Positions 1-11,516 of a stretch of DNA of 64,000 bases are shown piece after piece. The notes under the pieces are model-generated. The model did not search any database. It was given only the letters and a program-made list of their open reading frames with translations, and was not told where the DNA came from. The position numbers and the translations under genes were made by a program. Source of the stretch: Rahnella bruchi (GTDB lineage: Bacteria; Pseudomonadota; Gammaproteobacteria; Enterobacterales; Enterobacteriaceae); NCBI RefSeq assembly GCF_003614975.1, contig NZ_QZWI01000007.1, positions 124,001 to 188,000 on the forward strand, written 5' to 3'. Each line of letters starts with the position of its first letter. Position 1 is the first letter of the stretch.

Positions 1-371
1 TTTCGGGCGGCATGCAGATGCGTGTGTCAATTGCCCGCGGGCTGGTGACACGACCGAAACTGCTGCTGATGGACGAACCCTTTGGCGCGCTCGACGAAAT
101 CACCCGTAACAAACTCGACAGCGATCTGCTGCGCCTGTGGCGTGAACAGGGGCTGACGGTGGTATTTGTGACGCACTCGATTCACGAAGCGGTATTTCTC
201 TCGCAGCGGGTAATCATGATGGCTGCCCGTCCGGGACGCGTGGTGGAAGATATCGCCATCACCGAGCCTTTCCCGCGCAGCGAAGATTTCCGCGTCAGTC
301 CTGCGTTTTCACGTTATGCGAAACAGTTGCAGGACAGCCTGCTGCAAGCCAGCCAATCGGGTATGGAGTAA
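1..371 (+). CDS. ABC transporter ATP-binding protein, NitT/TauT family (5' truncated by window)
   Basis: This is the C-terminal part of the ATPase of an importer for a sulfonate-, nitrate- or pyrimidine-like substrate. The reading frame is open from base 3 and begins inside the ABC signature (S-G-G-M-Q-M-R). The Walker B motif LLLMDEPFGALDE follows, then the switch histidine in FVTHSIHEA. The tail MMAARPGRVVEDI is typical of SsuB/TauB-type subunits. The stop is followed after 4 bases by the permease start, so the two are co-transcribed. The Walker A part lies outside the window, and the substrate cannot be read from this fragment. Confidence 0.9.
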   Translation, partial: SGGMQMRVSIARGLVTRPKLLLMDEPFGALDEITRNKLDSDLLRLWREQGLTVVFVTHSIHEAVFLSQRVIMMAARPGRVVEDIAITEPFPRSEDFRVSPAFSRYAKQLQDSLLQASQSGME

Positions 372-375
372 CGCT

Positions 376-1191
376 ATGCAAACTCAAAAGTCTTCTCCCT
401 GGATCAATAATCCGACCTTTCGCAAAGTGCTTTATCCGGCCGTCGTGGCCGTTGTGGTGATTTTGCTGTGGCAGGGCTGGGTGAGCTATTTCAAAATCCC
501 CCAGTTTCTGGTGCCCTCCCCGGTAGTCATGCTCAACAGCCTGTGGACCAATCTCGGTTCGCTGATGATGTCGCTGCTGTTCACGCTGAAAATCACCCTG
601 ATTTCGTTTTTGCTCTCGATTGTCATCGGCTCAGCCGTGGCTTTTGTGCTGGTGCAAAACCGCTTTGTTGAAACCGCGTTGTTCCCGTACATCGTGTTTT
701 TACAGGTGACACCGATTGTCGCCATCGCGCCGCTGATCATCATCTGGGTCAAGGACACCACGCTGTCGCTGGTGGTGTGTTCGACGCTGATGGCGGTGTT
801 CCCGATTATTTCCAACACCACGCAGGGGCTGCGCAGTGTGTCGCCGGGACTGCTGAGCTATTTCCAGCTCAACCGCGCCAGCCGTCTGCAAATCCTGATT
901 CGTTTACGCATTCCTTCAGCGCTGCCCTATTTTTTTGGAGCGCTGCGTATTTCCAGCGGCCTGTCGCTGATTGGCGCGGTGGTTGCCGAATTTGTGGCCG
1001 GTACCGGTGGCAATAATACCGGTCTGGCGTACCAGATATTGCAGGCGGGCTATCAGCTGGACATCCCGCTGATGTTTGCTGCCCTGCTGCTCATTTCACT
1101 CACCGGCATCGCTTTATTTGGCGTGATGTCGTGGATTTCTCGACGCGCCCTGAGCGCCTGGCACGAAAGCGAAGCCGTGCAATCTCATTAA
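376..1191 (+). CDS. ABC transporter permease, NitT/TauT (SsuC-like) family
   Basis: Inner-membrane permease of about 271 residues, the usual size for SsuC/TauC-type subunits. It has about six hydrophobic segments, the first at residues 17-37. The ATPase-docking EAA-like loop is recognisable around ...LNRASRLQILIRLRIPSALPYFFGAL. I chose the ATG at 376, 4 bases after the ATPase stop, because the longer frame from 316 would overlap the ATPase and starts with an unlikely polar stretch. It is followed after 25 bases by an FAD oxidoreductase. The operon therefore probably couples import of a small organic compound to its oxidation; the substrate is unknown. Confidence 0.88.
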   Translation: MQTQKSSPWINNPTFRKVLYPAVVAVVVILLWQGWVSYFKIPQFLVPSPVVMLNSLWTNLGSLMMSLLFTLKITLISFLLSIVIGSAVAFVLVQNRFVETALFPYIVFLQVTPIVAIAPLIIIWVKDTTLSLVVCSTLMAVFPIISNTTQGLRSVSPGLLSYFQLNRASRLQILIRLRIPSALPYFFGALRISSGLSLIGAVVAEFVAGTGGNNTGLAYQILQAGYQLDIPLMFAALLLISLTGIALFGVMSWISRRALSAWHESEAVQSH

Positions 1192-1216
1192 CCTCATTCA
1201 ATTCAGGCAGAAAAAT

Positions 1217-2617
1217 ATGGACAGTGAACAACGTCAACTCGCGCTTGCCCTGATACTCCAGGCACTCCCTGATCTCGACTGGAATTTGCAGGCGACCAAA
1301 GTGAAACGCCTGTCGCGCGACTTTCACTGGTTCAGTCCGGTGCTGAAGCGGCAACTGGAAGACAAACAGGCCGACGCCGTGGTCAAACCGCGCAGTGAAG
1401 AAGAGCTGATTTTGCTGGTGAAAGCCTGCGTTGCGCATCAGTTGCCGCTGATTTTGCGCGGTGGCGCGACCGGTAACTATGGTCAACTGGTGCCGCTGGA
1501 AGGCGGAATTCTGGTGGATATGACCGGATTCAGTCAGGTGTGCGAACTGGGCAACGGCGTGGTGCGCGCGCAGGCGGGGATCCGTCTGGCCGATATTGAA
1601 ACCATCACCCGTCCGGCGGGATGGGAACTGCGCTGCATGCCGTCAACTTACCGGCTCGCCAGCCTTGGTGGCCTGTACGGCGGCGGCTTTGGCGGCATCG
1701 GCTCTATCAACTATGGGCCGCTCGGCGCGCCGGGTAATGTGCTCAGCGTAAAAGTCATGACCATGGAAGCCACGCCGCGCATTCTGCACGTTCCTGCCCC
1801 ACAGGCACTGCTGCTGCATCACGCTTACGGGAGCAACGGTATTGTGCTCGAAGTCGAACTGGCGCTGGCACCGGTTCATCAGTGGATTGAGCGGCTGGAC
1901 GTTTTCGACGATTTCACCGACGCTCTGGATTACGCCAACGCCTTTGCCCGCTCGCCGGGGCTGGTCAAACGCCAGTTGGCACTTTTCGCTGCACCGATCC
2001 CTTCCTGGTTCAGCCATCTGAACGGGCATTATCAGGCCAGTCAGCACGCGGTCATCAGCGTGATTGCACAGGAAAGCGAAGGATTTTGCGCCTCTCTGTT
2101 GGAACAATTTCACGGGCGCAGCGCAGTACGCCAGTCTGCCGATGAAGCACGCGACGCCAATGCATCACTGATGGAATATTGCTGGAACCACACCACGCTG
2201 CACGCCCTGAAAATTGACAGTTCACTGACCTATTTGCAAACAGCGTTTAATTATACGAATTATCGCCAGCAGATTATCGATATGGCTGAAATATTTGGCG
2301 ACGAAGTTATTTCACATATTGAATTCCTGCGTGACAATGACGGAAATATAACCGCCAGCGGCTTGCAGTTAGTACGTTACTCCACCGAAGAAAGATTGAA
2401 CGAAATAATGATTACCTTCCGTGATAATGACGTAAAAATAAATAACCCTCATGTCTTTAAAATAGAAGATGGCAAACAGGGAGAAATAAAACCCGACGTC
2501 GTTTCCGTCAAAAAATGCCTTGATCCCAACGGGTTACTTAACCCCGGCAAGCTCAGGGGCTGGGATGTCCGCGACACGCTGGAATTAGATAACAATCCCC
2601 TGTTATTGGCTGACTGA
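1217..2617 (+). CDS. FAD-linked oxidase (GlcD/PCMH-type FAD-binding oxidoreductase)
   Basis: A 466-residue flavoprotein with an N-terminal PCMH-type FAD-binding domain (about residues 50-230). The pyrophosphate-binding region reads ILRGGATGNYGQLVPLEGG, followed by a glycine-rich stretch SLGGLYGGGFGGIGS. The C-terminus, GLLNPGKL, is the typical end of the GlcD/D-lactate dehydrogenase/alkyl-DHAP synthase superfamily. It is the last gene of the transporter operon and ends just before a strong terminator. Base composition turns AT-rich in the last 400 bases. The role is inferred from domain content only: oxidation of the imported compound. No specific substrate can be assigned. Confidence 0.82.
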   Translation: MDSEQRQLALALILQALPDLDWNLQATKVKRLSRDFHWFSPVLKRQLEDKQADAVVKPRSEEELILLVKACVAHQLPLILRGGATGNYGQLVPLEGGILVDMTGFSQVCELGNGVVRAQAGIRLADIETITRPAGWELRCMPSTYRLASLGGLYGGGFGGIGSINYGPLGAPGNVLSVKVMTMEATPRILHVPAPQALLLHHAYGSNGIVLEVELALAPVHQWIERLDVFDDFTDALDYANAFARSPGLVKRQLALFAAPIPSWFSHLNGHYQASQHAVISVIAQESEGFCASLLEQFHGRSAVRQSADEARDANASLMEYCWNHTTLHALKIDSSLTYLQTAFNYTNYRQQIIDMAEIFGDEVISHIEFLRDNDGNITASGLQLVRYSTEERLNEIMITFRDNDVKINNPHVFKIEDGKQGEIKPDVVSVKKCLDPNGLLNPGKLRGWDVRDTLELDNNPLLLAD

Positions 2618-2620
2618 ACG

Positions 2621-2656
2621 AAAAAGCCCGCTTAAAAAGATTTAAGCGGGCTTTGT
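2621..2656. terminator. Bidirectional rho-independent terminator
   Basis: A perfect 14-bp stem AAAGCCCGCTTAAA/TTTAAGCGGGCTTT with a 4-base loop lies between the converging FAD oxidase and katG genes. A-rich and T-rich flanks let it serve both strands. Confidence 0.85.
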
Positions 2657-2678
2657 GCTTTCAAACGTTCAGTTCAGA

Positions 2679-4955
<2,277 letters not shown>

Positions 4956-5091
4956 TCACCCTATGTATTTGATAGACTTTGCCTTGGGACTTACGCGCGA
5001 TTTTTGTGGGCTTTATCACCAAAATACTTTTAGCACTGAATATAGAATAGTCACTTAATCGCAGAGGCTTCTCTGTCAGTGTCTCAAAATG

Positions 5092-5129
5092 AAAAAAGCC
5101 CGACTGAGTCTCCTCAGACAGGCTTTTAT
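5092..5129 (-). terminator. Terminator downstream of the luciferase-like gene
   Basis: An imperfect hairpin (AAAAGCC..CTGAG / CTCAG..GGCTTTT) is followed, read on the minus strand, by a T-rich tail. It separates the flavin oxidoreductase gene from the katG promoter. Confidence 0.6.
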
Positions 5130-5151
5130 TTCTTAAAAATTTATTCAGAGA

Positions 5152-6177
5152 TTATTCACGCCAGCCCATAGCAGGCGCGACGTGTTTAAGTATCGATTCA
5201 ATCACATGCACGTTGTAATCCACGCCGAGCTGATTCGGCACGGTGAGCAATAACGTATCGGCTTCGGCAATCGCTTCATCCTTTTTAAGCTGTTCGATCA
5301 GAAACTCCGGAGAAGCCGCATAACTGCGCCCGAAAATGGCGCGCGTTTTCTCGTCGAGGAAACCGACCTTATCGCCGTCATTACTGCTGCCGCCGAAATA
5401 GGCGCGGTCTCGGTCATCCATCAGGGCAAAAATACTGCGACTGACCGATACCCGTGGAGTGCGGGTATGTCCCGCTTCTGCCCAGGCTTCGCGATAAGCA
5501 CGGATTTGTCTGGCCTGCTGAATATGGAACGGCTCGCCTGTTTCATCATCTTTCAGCGTCGAGCTTTGCAGATTCATACCCAGCTTCGCGGCCCATACGG
5601 CGGTGGCGTTCGATCCCGCGCCCCACCAGATACGCTCACGTAAACCTTCAGAATGTGGTTCAAGACGCAGCATTCCCGGCGGATTTGGAAACATCGGTTG
5701 CGGATTCGGTTTCGCAAAACCTTCACCGCGCAGCGTATCCAGCAGCACTTCAGTGTGACGCCGCGCCATTTCCGCTTCCGTCTCCCCTTCTGCGGGCTGA
5801 TAACCGAAATAGCGCCAGCCGTCGATCACCTGTTCCGGCGAACCCCGGCTGATACCCAGCTGCAAACGACCGCCTGAAATCAGATCTGCCGCGCTGGCGC
5901 TTTCCGCCATATACAGCGGATTTTCGTAACGCATATCAATAACGCCGGTGCCGATCTCAATCTTGCTGGTCTTCGCGCCGATGGCCGCCAGCAGCGGGAA
6001 AGGCGAACCCAGCTGACGGGCAAAATGATGGACACGGAAATACGCGCCGTCCGCACCCAGTTCTTCCGCCGCAACAGCCAGATCGATGGATTGCAGCAAT
6101 GCATCCGCCGCCGAGCGTGTGCCCGACTGAGGCGATGGCGTCCAGTGACCAAATGATAAGAACCCAATCTTTTTCAT
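5152..6177 (-). CDS. LLM-class flavin-dependent oxidoreductase
   Basis: A 341-residue bacterial luciferase-like monooxygenase of the F420/FMN barrel superfamily. It has the usual N-terminal MKKIGFLSFGHW strand, the conserved GTGVIDMRYENP region and SGGRLQLGISRGSPEQV, which contacts the flavin phosphate in this family. I chose the ATG at 6177 because GAGGA lies about 10 bases before it; the longer frame to 6240 has no site. It stands alone, with katG downstream on the same strand. A two-component FMNH2-dependent oxidation is implied by family, but the substrate is unknown. Confidence 0.85.
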   Translation of the reverse strand: MKKIGFLSFGHWTPSPQSGTRSAADALLQSIDLAVAAEELGADGAYFRVHHFARQLGSPFPLLAAIGAKTSKIEIGTGVIDMRYENPLYMAESASAADLISGGRLQLGISRGSPEQVIDGWRYFGYQPAEGETEAEMARRHTEVLLDTLRGEGFAKPNPQPMFPNPPGMLRLEPHSEGLRERIWWGAGSNATAVWAAKLGMNLQSSTLKDDETGEPFHIQQARQIRAYREAWAEAGHTRTPRVSVSRSIFALMDDRDRAYFGGSSNDGDKVGFLDEKTRAIFGRSYAASPEFLIEQLKKDEAIAEADTLLLTVPNQLGVDYNVHVIESILKHVAPAMGWRE

Positions 6178-6439
6178 CGTTAATTTATCCTCAAAGTACG
6201 CAAAGCGATGTGCCAGCCGGTCTTCTGAAGTCTGGCGCAATATACGTTTACTTTACGCGACTCAGGATGAGAATAAATATCAGTTGTTTAACAAAGCGAT
6301 TCAGTTTATTTGATGGACATGAGTGATTTTTGCTTATTTTTTAACAACCTGAACAAAAAGTCTCCCATCGAAACGCAGAAGTAAAAAAACCGTTGCTCCC
6401 GACTTAATCCCCCGTTATCATGCGCCCCGTTCACACGAT

Positions 6440-6515
6440 TCCTCTGTAGTTCAGTCGGTAGAACGGCGGACTGTTAATCCGTATGTCACTGGTTCGAGTC
6501 CAGTCAGAGGAGCCA
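6440..6515 (+). tRNA. tRNA-Asn (anticodon GTT)
   Basis: A complete 76-base cloverleaf with encoded CCA. The acceptor stem TCCTCTG pairs with CAGAGGA, the anticodon GTT is at 6473-6475, and the T-loop reads GGTTCGAGTCC. The last 16 bases, plus four more, are repeated at 20449-20468, so this gene is the probable insertion target of the accessory region that follows. Confidence 0.98.
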
Positions 6516-6519
6516 AATT
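6500..6519 (+). repeat. attL-like direct repeat (3' end of tRNA-Asn)
   Basis: The 20 bases CCAGTCAGAGGAGCCAAATT recur exactly at 20449-20468. The first 17 are, from established knowledge, the core at which the Yersinia high-pathogenicity island and related P4-type elements insert into asn-tRNA genes. Confidence 0.75.
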
Positions 6520-6522
6520 AGA

Positions 6523-6556
6523 GAAGCCCGCTCAGGGAAACCTGAGCGGGCTTTTT
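6523..6556 (+). terminator. Terminator of tRNA-Asn
   Basis: A 13-bp stem AAGCCCGCTCAGG/CCTGAGCGGGCTT with a GAAA tetraloop, followed by a T-run, directly downstream of the tRNA. Confidence 0.88.
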
Positions 6557-6998
6557 GCTTTTGGCTTTTTTGACCGGCGGTTATGAGCGAAAAGCGGAAA
6601 TTGGCAACTGTTCTAACCACTGATAATGGCATCACTAAAATCGCGGTGTGTTAATCAGCGGTGAGCAAGGCAGTCCGCTTGGAAAACCGAACTTATCCTA
6701 CGCTAAGACTAACCTACGGCTTTATGACGAAATTTTTCTTAGATTAGTCAGGAAGGCATGCTGTTTTATGATCTGATAATTCGTGCCCTTGTCTGCAATC
6801 ACAAATCGTGCCTGAAACGATACCTCGATTCTTCCCCATAAGGCCTAAGATAAGCACCTGTTCAAATCATTTTTTCACTGCCTTCGCAATTCCCAATATT
6901 AATGAATGTTATTCATAGTCCCTATCCTCCCCTCGGTGATTATCAGCGAGCTTAAACCCGTTAATATGCCCTTATCTCTTCATGTCCAACGGATCACC
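6557..6998. other. Intergenic stretch at the left end of the island, no gene seen
   Basis: About 440 AT-leaning bases between the tRNA terminator and the first island gene. P4-type integrase genes usually sit here next to the tRNA, but I see no integrase reading frame or recognisable remnant on either strand. The promoter of the following pump presumably lies near its end. Confidence 0.5.
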
Positions 6999-8219
6999 AT
7001 GCTTAATCAACAGACACGTACACAGTCAGCTACAGCTAACAATACAGGTCTATCATTTCTACTCATTCTCAGCGCCCTGATGGCTGTTACCTCTTTATCA
7101 ACCGACATCTATCTTCCGGCTATGCCCGTCATGGCGAAAGATTTGCAGGGTGATGCTGAGCTGACGATCACAGGGTTCCTTATCGGCTTTTGCATTGCGC
7201 AACTGATTTGGGGACCGATTAGCGATCGTTACGGGCGTCGTCTGCCGCTGTTTATCGGTTTAGGCCTATTCATCATCGGCTCGGTGGGCTGCGCATTATC
7301 AACAGATATCGTGCAAATTATCTTCTGGCGTGTTTTTCAGGCGTTAGGTGCCTGTACCGGGCCGATGCTGGCACGAGCAATGATCCGTGACCTGTTTAGC
7401 CGCACTCGTGCAGCACAAATGCTTTCTACCCTGATGATAATCATGGCCATCGCGCCGATTGCCGGGCCCCTGATCGGCGGGCAGATGATTAAAGTCACCT
7501 CGTGGCATGCCATTTTCTGGCTGCTGGCGATTATCGGAACATTAATGCTGATGTCTTTATTCTGGTTACCGGAGACATTACCTGCTGAGAAACGCTCGCA
7601 AGCCTCCGTAACCAGAGCCTTTCACAACTACTATGCCTTGCTAACCAACGCCAAATACATGCGTTTTACGCTATGCCTGACGCTCTATTACGTTGCAGCC
7701 TACGCCTTTATCACGGGCTCTCCGTTTGTGTACATCACGTACTTCGGCGTAGATCCGCAGCACTACGGTTGGCTGTTTGCAGTAAACATTGTGGGATTAA
7801 TGGCAGTGAGCATGGTCAACAGACGCCTGGTTCACCGCTATCCACTGGAAGCGTTGCTCAGGAATGCCGTATTCATCGCCACTATTGCGGCAATAGTGCT
7901 GGCAGTCACGACCGGCCTGGGTGTCGGTGGAATTACCGTGATTGTCGGGGCAGTGTTCGTGTTCTTCTCCATGAATGGCATCATCGCGGCGACATCCACG
8001 GCTTGCGCACTTGACGCCGTTCCTAATGTTGCAGGCTCAGCGTCGGCGCTAATGGGAGCATTACAATACGGTAGTGGCATCATCTCTTCACTTCTTCTCG
8101 CCCTGTTCAGTGATGGCACACCATGGACGATGGGCTGGATAATTGCGGTGTTTACGGCAGCCAGCGCCTTGATGGCATTGACTGTTCAGGTAAAAAACAA
8201 CTGTCCCCTGCCCGAATGA
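6999..8219 (+). CDS. Bcr/CflA-family multidrug efflux MFS transporter
   Basis: A 12-helix drug:proton antiporter of 406 residues. It begins with LSALMAVTSLSTDIYLPAMP, diagnostic for the Bcr/CflA (DHA1) branch. It carries motif A (GPISDRYGRRLPL) between helices 2 and 3 and the motif-C-like region in helix 5 (IAPIAGPLIGG). I chose the ATG at 6999 because its N-terminus matches family length; upstream ATGs at 6906 and 6966 lack ribosome-binding sites. It is the first gene of the asn-tRNA island and stands alone. The substrate is unknown; export of a toxic organic compound is the family role. Confidence 0.88.
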   Translation: MLNQQTRTQSATANNTGLSFLLILSALMAVTSLSTDIYLPAMPVMAKDLQGDAELTITGFLIGFCIAQLIWGPISDRYGRRLPLFIGLGLFIIGSVGCALSTDIVQIIFWRVFQALGACTGPMLARAMIRDLFSRTRAAQMLSTLMIIMAIAPIAGPLIGGQMIKVTSWHAIFWLLAIIGTLMLMSLFWLPETLPAEKRSQASVTRAFHNYYALLTNAKYMRFTLCLTLYYVAAYAFITGSPFVYITYFGVDPQHYGWLFAVNIVGLMAVSMVNRRLVHRYPLEALLRNAVFIATIAAIVLAVTTGLGVGGITVIVGAVFVFFSMNGIIAATSTACALDAVPNVAGSASALMGALQYGSGIISSLLLALFSDGTPWTMGWIIAVFTAASALMALTVQVKNNCPLPE

Positions 8220-8341
8220 TTTTATGAATTTCATTCATAGTGGCTATTAACCAGGCGTAATTATCTTTCATCCCGACTCCGTTAATCTGAACGATAAATT
8301 TTGGATAAGTCGATACCCGCCGGGGTATCGACAGATGCGGA

Positions 8342-9391
8342 TTAAATATTCTTATCGAAGAAGACGTCTAACTTTTGCATTGCCTGGTCTACGTATTTAG
8401 GTACCCAATACGTCTCGATATGGGTAGCGCCCTCGATCAGAAACAGTTCTTTGTCCTTCGTACCGGTGGCTTTCGCGAACGCATCTTCAGTCATATAGAG
8501 CGTATCCGCTTTTGTGCCAGCAATCATCAGCAGGGGTTTATTGATGAGATTGATATGGTCCGTTACGTCAAAGCTCATCAAGTCTAACAGGCTGCTTGTA
8601 GTGTATTTAAACGTAGAGTTCGGATGGGCGTGGGTTTTCCAGTAATACTCGTAGCCCTGGCGATACAAGGCAAAAGGTAATTTAGCAATCTGTTCATCAG
8701 TCAGGTTGGCATCGCCGGAGTAAAGCACCTCTCCTCCGGCGGCTTCCTGAGCACGTGCGTCAGAAGCCTGCTGAAGACGCTGCTGGATAGTATCCAACTG
8801 TGAATCCTGCATACCATTGCGGCGCACAAGACCTGAATTAAACATGCTGATGGTTGCGATCGATTTGAACCGTTTGTCCGTCTCGGCAGCAACAAGTGAA
8901 TAACCGCCACCACCGCAAATGCCAAGCAGACCGAGGCGGGAAGTATCAACCCCCGGATACTGGCTGATGTAGTCAGCCATGCCGTGGACATCTTCGATGC
9001 GATTAGCGGGTTTATCCACGCTGCGCGGCATCCCACCGCTAGCGCCCTGATAAGCCGCGTCGGCGGTAATCGTGATGTAGCCCTGCTCGGCGAGACGCTG
9101 GGCATATAAACCCGCGACCTGCTCTTTTACGCCACCATTAGGATGTGCGACCACCACGGTAGGATATTTTTTGGCAGGATCATAGTTAGCAGGGGTATAG
9201 ACATTCGCCGCAATCTGGATGCCATGCAGATCGTATTTCACCGGATGAATGTTGACCTTGCCTTTGACGTTCTCGGTGATGGCACCGTCATAGGCCAGTG
9301 TGAATGGATTTTTTTTGTAATCAGCCGCATTGACTGAGGTGGCTCCGGCCATTGCCGTGATTAGCATTGCACTGATAAGCGTAAATTTCAT
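8342..9391 (-). CDS. Exported alpha/beta hydrolase (dienelactone-hydrolase-like)
   Basis: A 349-residue protein with a Sec signal peptide (cleavage after ...SVNA, residue 22) and an alpha/beta-hydrolase core. The nucleophile elbow reads GICGGGG, so the probable nucleophile is Cys159, as in dienelactone hydrolases, rather than serine. A late ATHIE supplies the histidine. It is likely periplasmic. It is divergent from the Tat-exported aldo-keto reductase, and the shared 248-bp gap holds a palindromic box, so both may be regulated together. The substrate is unknown; an esterase or peptidase-like activity is also possible. Confidence 0.75.
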   Translation of the reverse strand: MKFTLISAMLITAMAGATSVNAADYKKNPFTLAYDGAITENVKGKVNIHPVKYDLHGIQIAANVYTPANYDPAKKYPTVVVAHPNGGVKEQVAGLYAQRLAEQGYITITADAAYQGASGGMPRSVDKPANRIEDVHGMADYISQYPGVDTSRLGLLGICGGGGYSLVAAETDKRFKSIATISMFNSGLVRRNGMQDSQLDTIQQRLQQASDARAQEAAGGEVLYSGDANLTDEQIAKLPFALYRQGYEYYWKTHAHPNSTFKYTTSSLLDLMSFDVTDHINLINKPLLMIAGTKADTLYMTEDAFAKATGTKDKELFLIEGATHIETYWVPKYVDQAMQKLDVFFDKNI

Positions 9392-9534
9392 GCTCTCTCC
9401 CGATGAGTGTTTGCCTGGTTATGCAGGCTCGCGGAATCAAATTTGCAGGCTTAGAGTAGGCAGAGAGGGCTGTCAGCATCGTGACGGGGAAATAACATTT
9501 TCGTCAGGAATGGGACTGAGATGGGTAATTGTTT

Positions 9535-9550
9535 CTGACAACGCTGTCAG
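9535..9550. promoter_or_regulatory. CusR-type palindrome CTGACA-N4-TGTCAG (candidate operator)
   Basis: A perfect 6-4-6 palindrome, CTGACA-ACGC-TGTCAG, with an extra CTGTCAG half at 9555-9561, lies about 90 bases before the aldo-keto reductase/two-component operon. The architecture TGACA-N4-TGTCA is that of E. coli CusR/HprR boxes. The same box recurs at 12943-12958 before the next operon. Confidence 0.6.
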
Positions 9551-9639
9551 GTAACTGTCAGCTTTATGTTGGCAATCAGGAGGCAGAATGGTCTCGTTTA
9601 ATGTGATTCATGTTCAATTTCTGAGAAAAGGAGCGATCA

Positions 9640-10806
9640 ATGAAAAGCCAGAATGACCCAACAATGCCAGCGCGACGCAAGCTATTAGTCGCCGGGGCGG
9701 GTATTGCCGCCGCCTCGCTGATCCCCCACGTATCGGCAGCGAGCCCATCCTCTCAGGTCGATTCATCCAGACAAACCAGCCATCGCCCTGCGGCTCCGGG
9801 CAAACGTAAACTCGGGAAGCTGGAAGTTTCTGCCGTCGGTCTGGGCGTGCAGAACATGAGTCGCAAATACGACACCTCCGTTCCCTGGCGTCCCGAGATG
9901 CTCAATGTTATCCACCGGGCCTTTGATGAAGGGGTAACGTTCTTCGACGCTGCTGAAGCCTACGGCCCCTTTGAAGTCGAAAAAATTCTCGGGGAAAGCG
10001 TCGCCCCATTCAGGGACAAAATCGTTATTGCCACTAAGTTTGGCTGGAACATTGACCAGCAGACAGGTAAGCGACTGCCGGGTCTTAACAGCAGACCGGA
10101 GCATATCAGACAGGTCGTCGAAAACATGCTCAAACGCCTGCGTACCGATCGTATCGATTTACTGTATCAGCACCGGGTTGACCCGCAGATCCCGATCGAA
10201 GATGTCGCCGGTGTGGTGAAAGATTTGATGGATCAAGGGAAAGTCCTGCACTGGGGTCTGTCTGAAATGGGTATCAATACGCTGAGACGCGCCCATGCGG
10301 CATTACCCGTTACTGCCGTACAAAGTGAATACTCCATGCTCTGGCGCGGCCCTGAAAAGCAGGTACTTCCGCTATGTGAAGAGCTGGGCATTGGCTTTGT
10401 GCCATGGAGCCCACTCGGCGTGCAGTTTTTAACGGGCTGGATTGATGGGAATACCCGGTTCGCTGCCGGTGATATACGTGCTATAGAAACGCGATTTTCA
10501 CCCGACAATCTCCCGCACAACTTACAACTCGTTGAGTTGCTGAAAACCTGGGCGATAAGAAAAAATGCCGCGCCGGGTCAGATTGCGCTGGCATGGCTCC
10601 TGGCCCGTAAATCCTGGATAGTTCCCATCCCTGGCACCACCAATAAAGACCATATGCTGCAAAACACAGCGGCTACCGGCATATCGCTGACTGCGGCAGA
10701 AATGACCGAGCTTACCCGCTCACTGGATGCCATCACTATCCAGGGTCAACGTCTGCCGGATGCCGTGCAGGTTTATTCCGATGTTGAAGCACCGATGAAA
10801 AGTTAA
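9640..10806 (+). CDS. Aldo/keto reductase with Tat signal peptide
   Basis: A 388-residue NADP-type aldo-keto reductase of the YgdS/Tas-like branch, preceded by a twin-arginine leader (R12-R13-K-L-L, hydrophobic stretch, ...HVSAAS). The catalytic Asp and Tyr are in FFDAAEAYGP, the Lys in ATKFG and the His in YQHRVD. Tat export implies it is folded with its nicotinamide cofactor before leaving the cytoplasm. SD AAAAGGAG precedes the ATG. It is the first gene of an operon with the response regulator and kinase (14-base gap). It is closely similar to the cytoplasmic reductase at 17148, which suggests duplication inside the island. The substrate is unknown. Confidence 0.85.
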   Translation: MKSQNDPTMPARRKLLVAGAGIAAASLIPHVSAASPSSQVDSSRQTSHRPAAPGKRKLGKLEVSAVGLGVQNMSRKYDTSVPWRPEMLNVIHRAFDEGVTFFDAAEAYGPFEVEKILGESVAPFRDKIVIATKFGWNIDQQTGKRLPGLNSRPEHIRQVVENMLKRLRTDRIDLLYQHRVDPQIPIEDVAGVVKDLMDQGKVLHWGLSEMGINTLRRAHAALPVTAVQSEYSMLWRGPEKQVLPLCEELGIGFVPWSPLGVQFLTGWIDGNTRFAAGDIRAIETRFSPDNLPHNLQLVELLKTWAIRKNAAPGQIALAWLLARKSWIVPIPGTTNKDHMLQNTAATGISLTAAEMTELTRSLDAITIQGQRLPDAVQVYSDVEAPMKS

Positions 10807-10820
10807 GAGGAAGTCCCGTT

Positions 10821-11501
10821 ATGCGCCTGTTGTTAGTCGAAGATGAAGAAAAAACGTCAACTTATCTCAACCGTGCGTTGAGTGAGTCCGGATTTACGGT
10901 AGATGTTTCTGCAGATGGCGCTGAAGGTCTTCATTACGCGCTGGAGTTCGACTACGACGCGATAATCCTGGATGTCATGCTGCCGGGGATGGATGGCTAC
11001 CGGGTTCTTGAGGGGGTGCGGGCTGTCAAACAGACGCCGGTGCTGATGCTCTCTGCACGGGGATCGGTCGACGAGCGCGTCAAAGGGCTGCGCCTTGGCG
11101 CGGATGATTATCTTCCCAAACCCTTTTCGCTTATTGAGCTGGTGGCGCGCATTCAGGCACTGGTGCGCCGCCGCGCTACGGATGGGGCTGACATCACCCA
11201 GTTGCAAATTCACGATCTGCACCTCGACTTACTGGCTCGCCGCGTTTTTCGCGCCGGAACACGACTGGAACTGACCGCAAAAGAGTTTTCCCTGCTGAGT
11301 CTTATGTCCCGTCATCAGGGTGAGATTCTGTCAAAGATGATGATTGCTGAGCAGATATGGGACATGAATTTTGACAGCGATGCCAATGTGGTTGAAGTCG
11401 CCATTAAACGTCTGCGAGCCAAAGTGGATGCCCCGTTCGATATCAAACTACTGCATACCGTCCGTGGCATGGGGTATGTCCTCGAAGTCCGGTCCGAATA
11501 A
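10821..11501 (+). CDS. OmpR/PhoB-family response regulator (CusR/CopR/HprR-like)
   Basis: 226 residues. The receiver domain (1-115) has acidic pocket E7/D8, phosphoacceptor D51 (ILDVMLPGMDG) and the switch lysine in DYLPKPF. A winged-helix DNA-binding domain (about 128-222) follows. The best family match by eye is the heavy-metal/HOCl-type regulators CusR, PcoR and HprR. Their known box, TGACA-N4-TGTCA, is found twice in this island, before this operon and before the next. Autoregulation and control of the exported redox genes are therefore likely. It is co-transcribed with the kinase (15 bases between stop and kinase start). Confidence 0.9.
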   Translation: MRLLLVEDEEKTSTYLNRALSESGFTVDVSADGAEGLHYALEFDYDAIILDVMLPGMDGYRVLEGVRAVKQTPVLMLSARGSVDERVKGLRLGADDYLPKPFSLIELVARIQALVRRRATDGADITQLQIHDLHLDLLARRVFRAGTRLELTAKEFSLLSLMSRHQGEILSKMMIAEQIWDMNFDSDANVVEVAIKRLRAKVDAPFDIKLLHTVRGMGYVLEVRSE

Positions 11502-11516
11502 ATGAAGGGGATAAGC

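Noticed and set aside
1643..2113. Antisense frame inside the FAD oxidase gene
   Set aside because: Coding signal of the sense strand (FAD-binding domain) is unambiguous.
6557..6998. Search for a P4-type integrase next to tRNA-Asn
   Set aside because: No frame or fragment with integrase motifs found; the island is called from the repeat alone.
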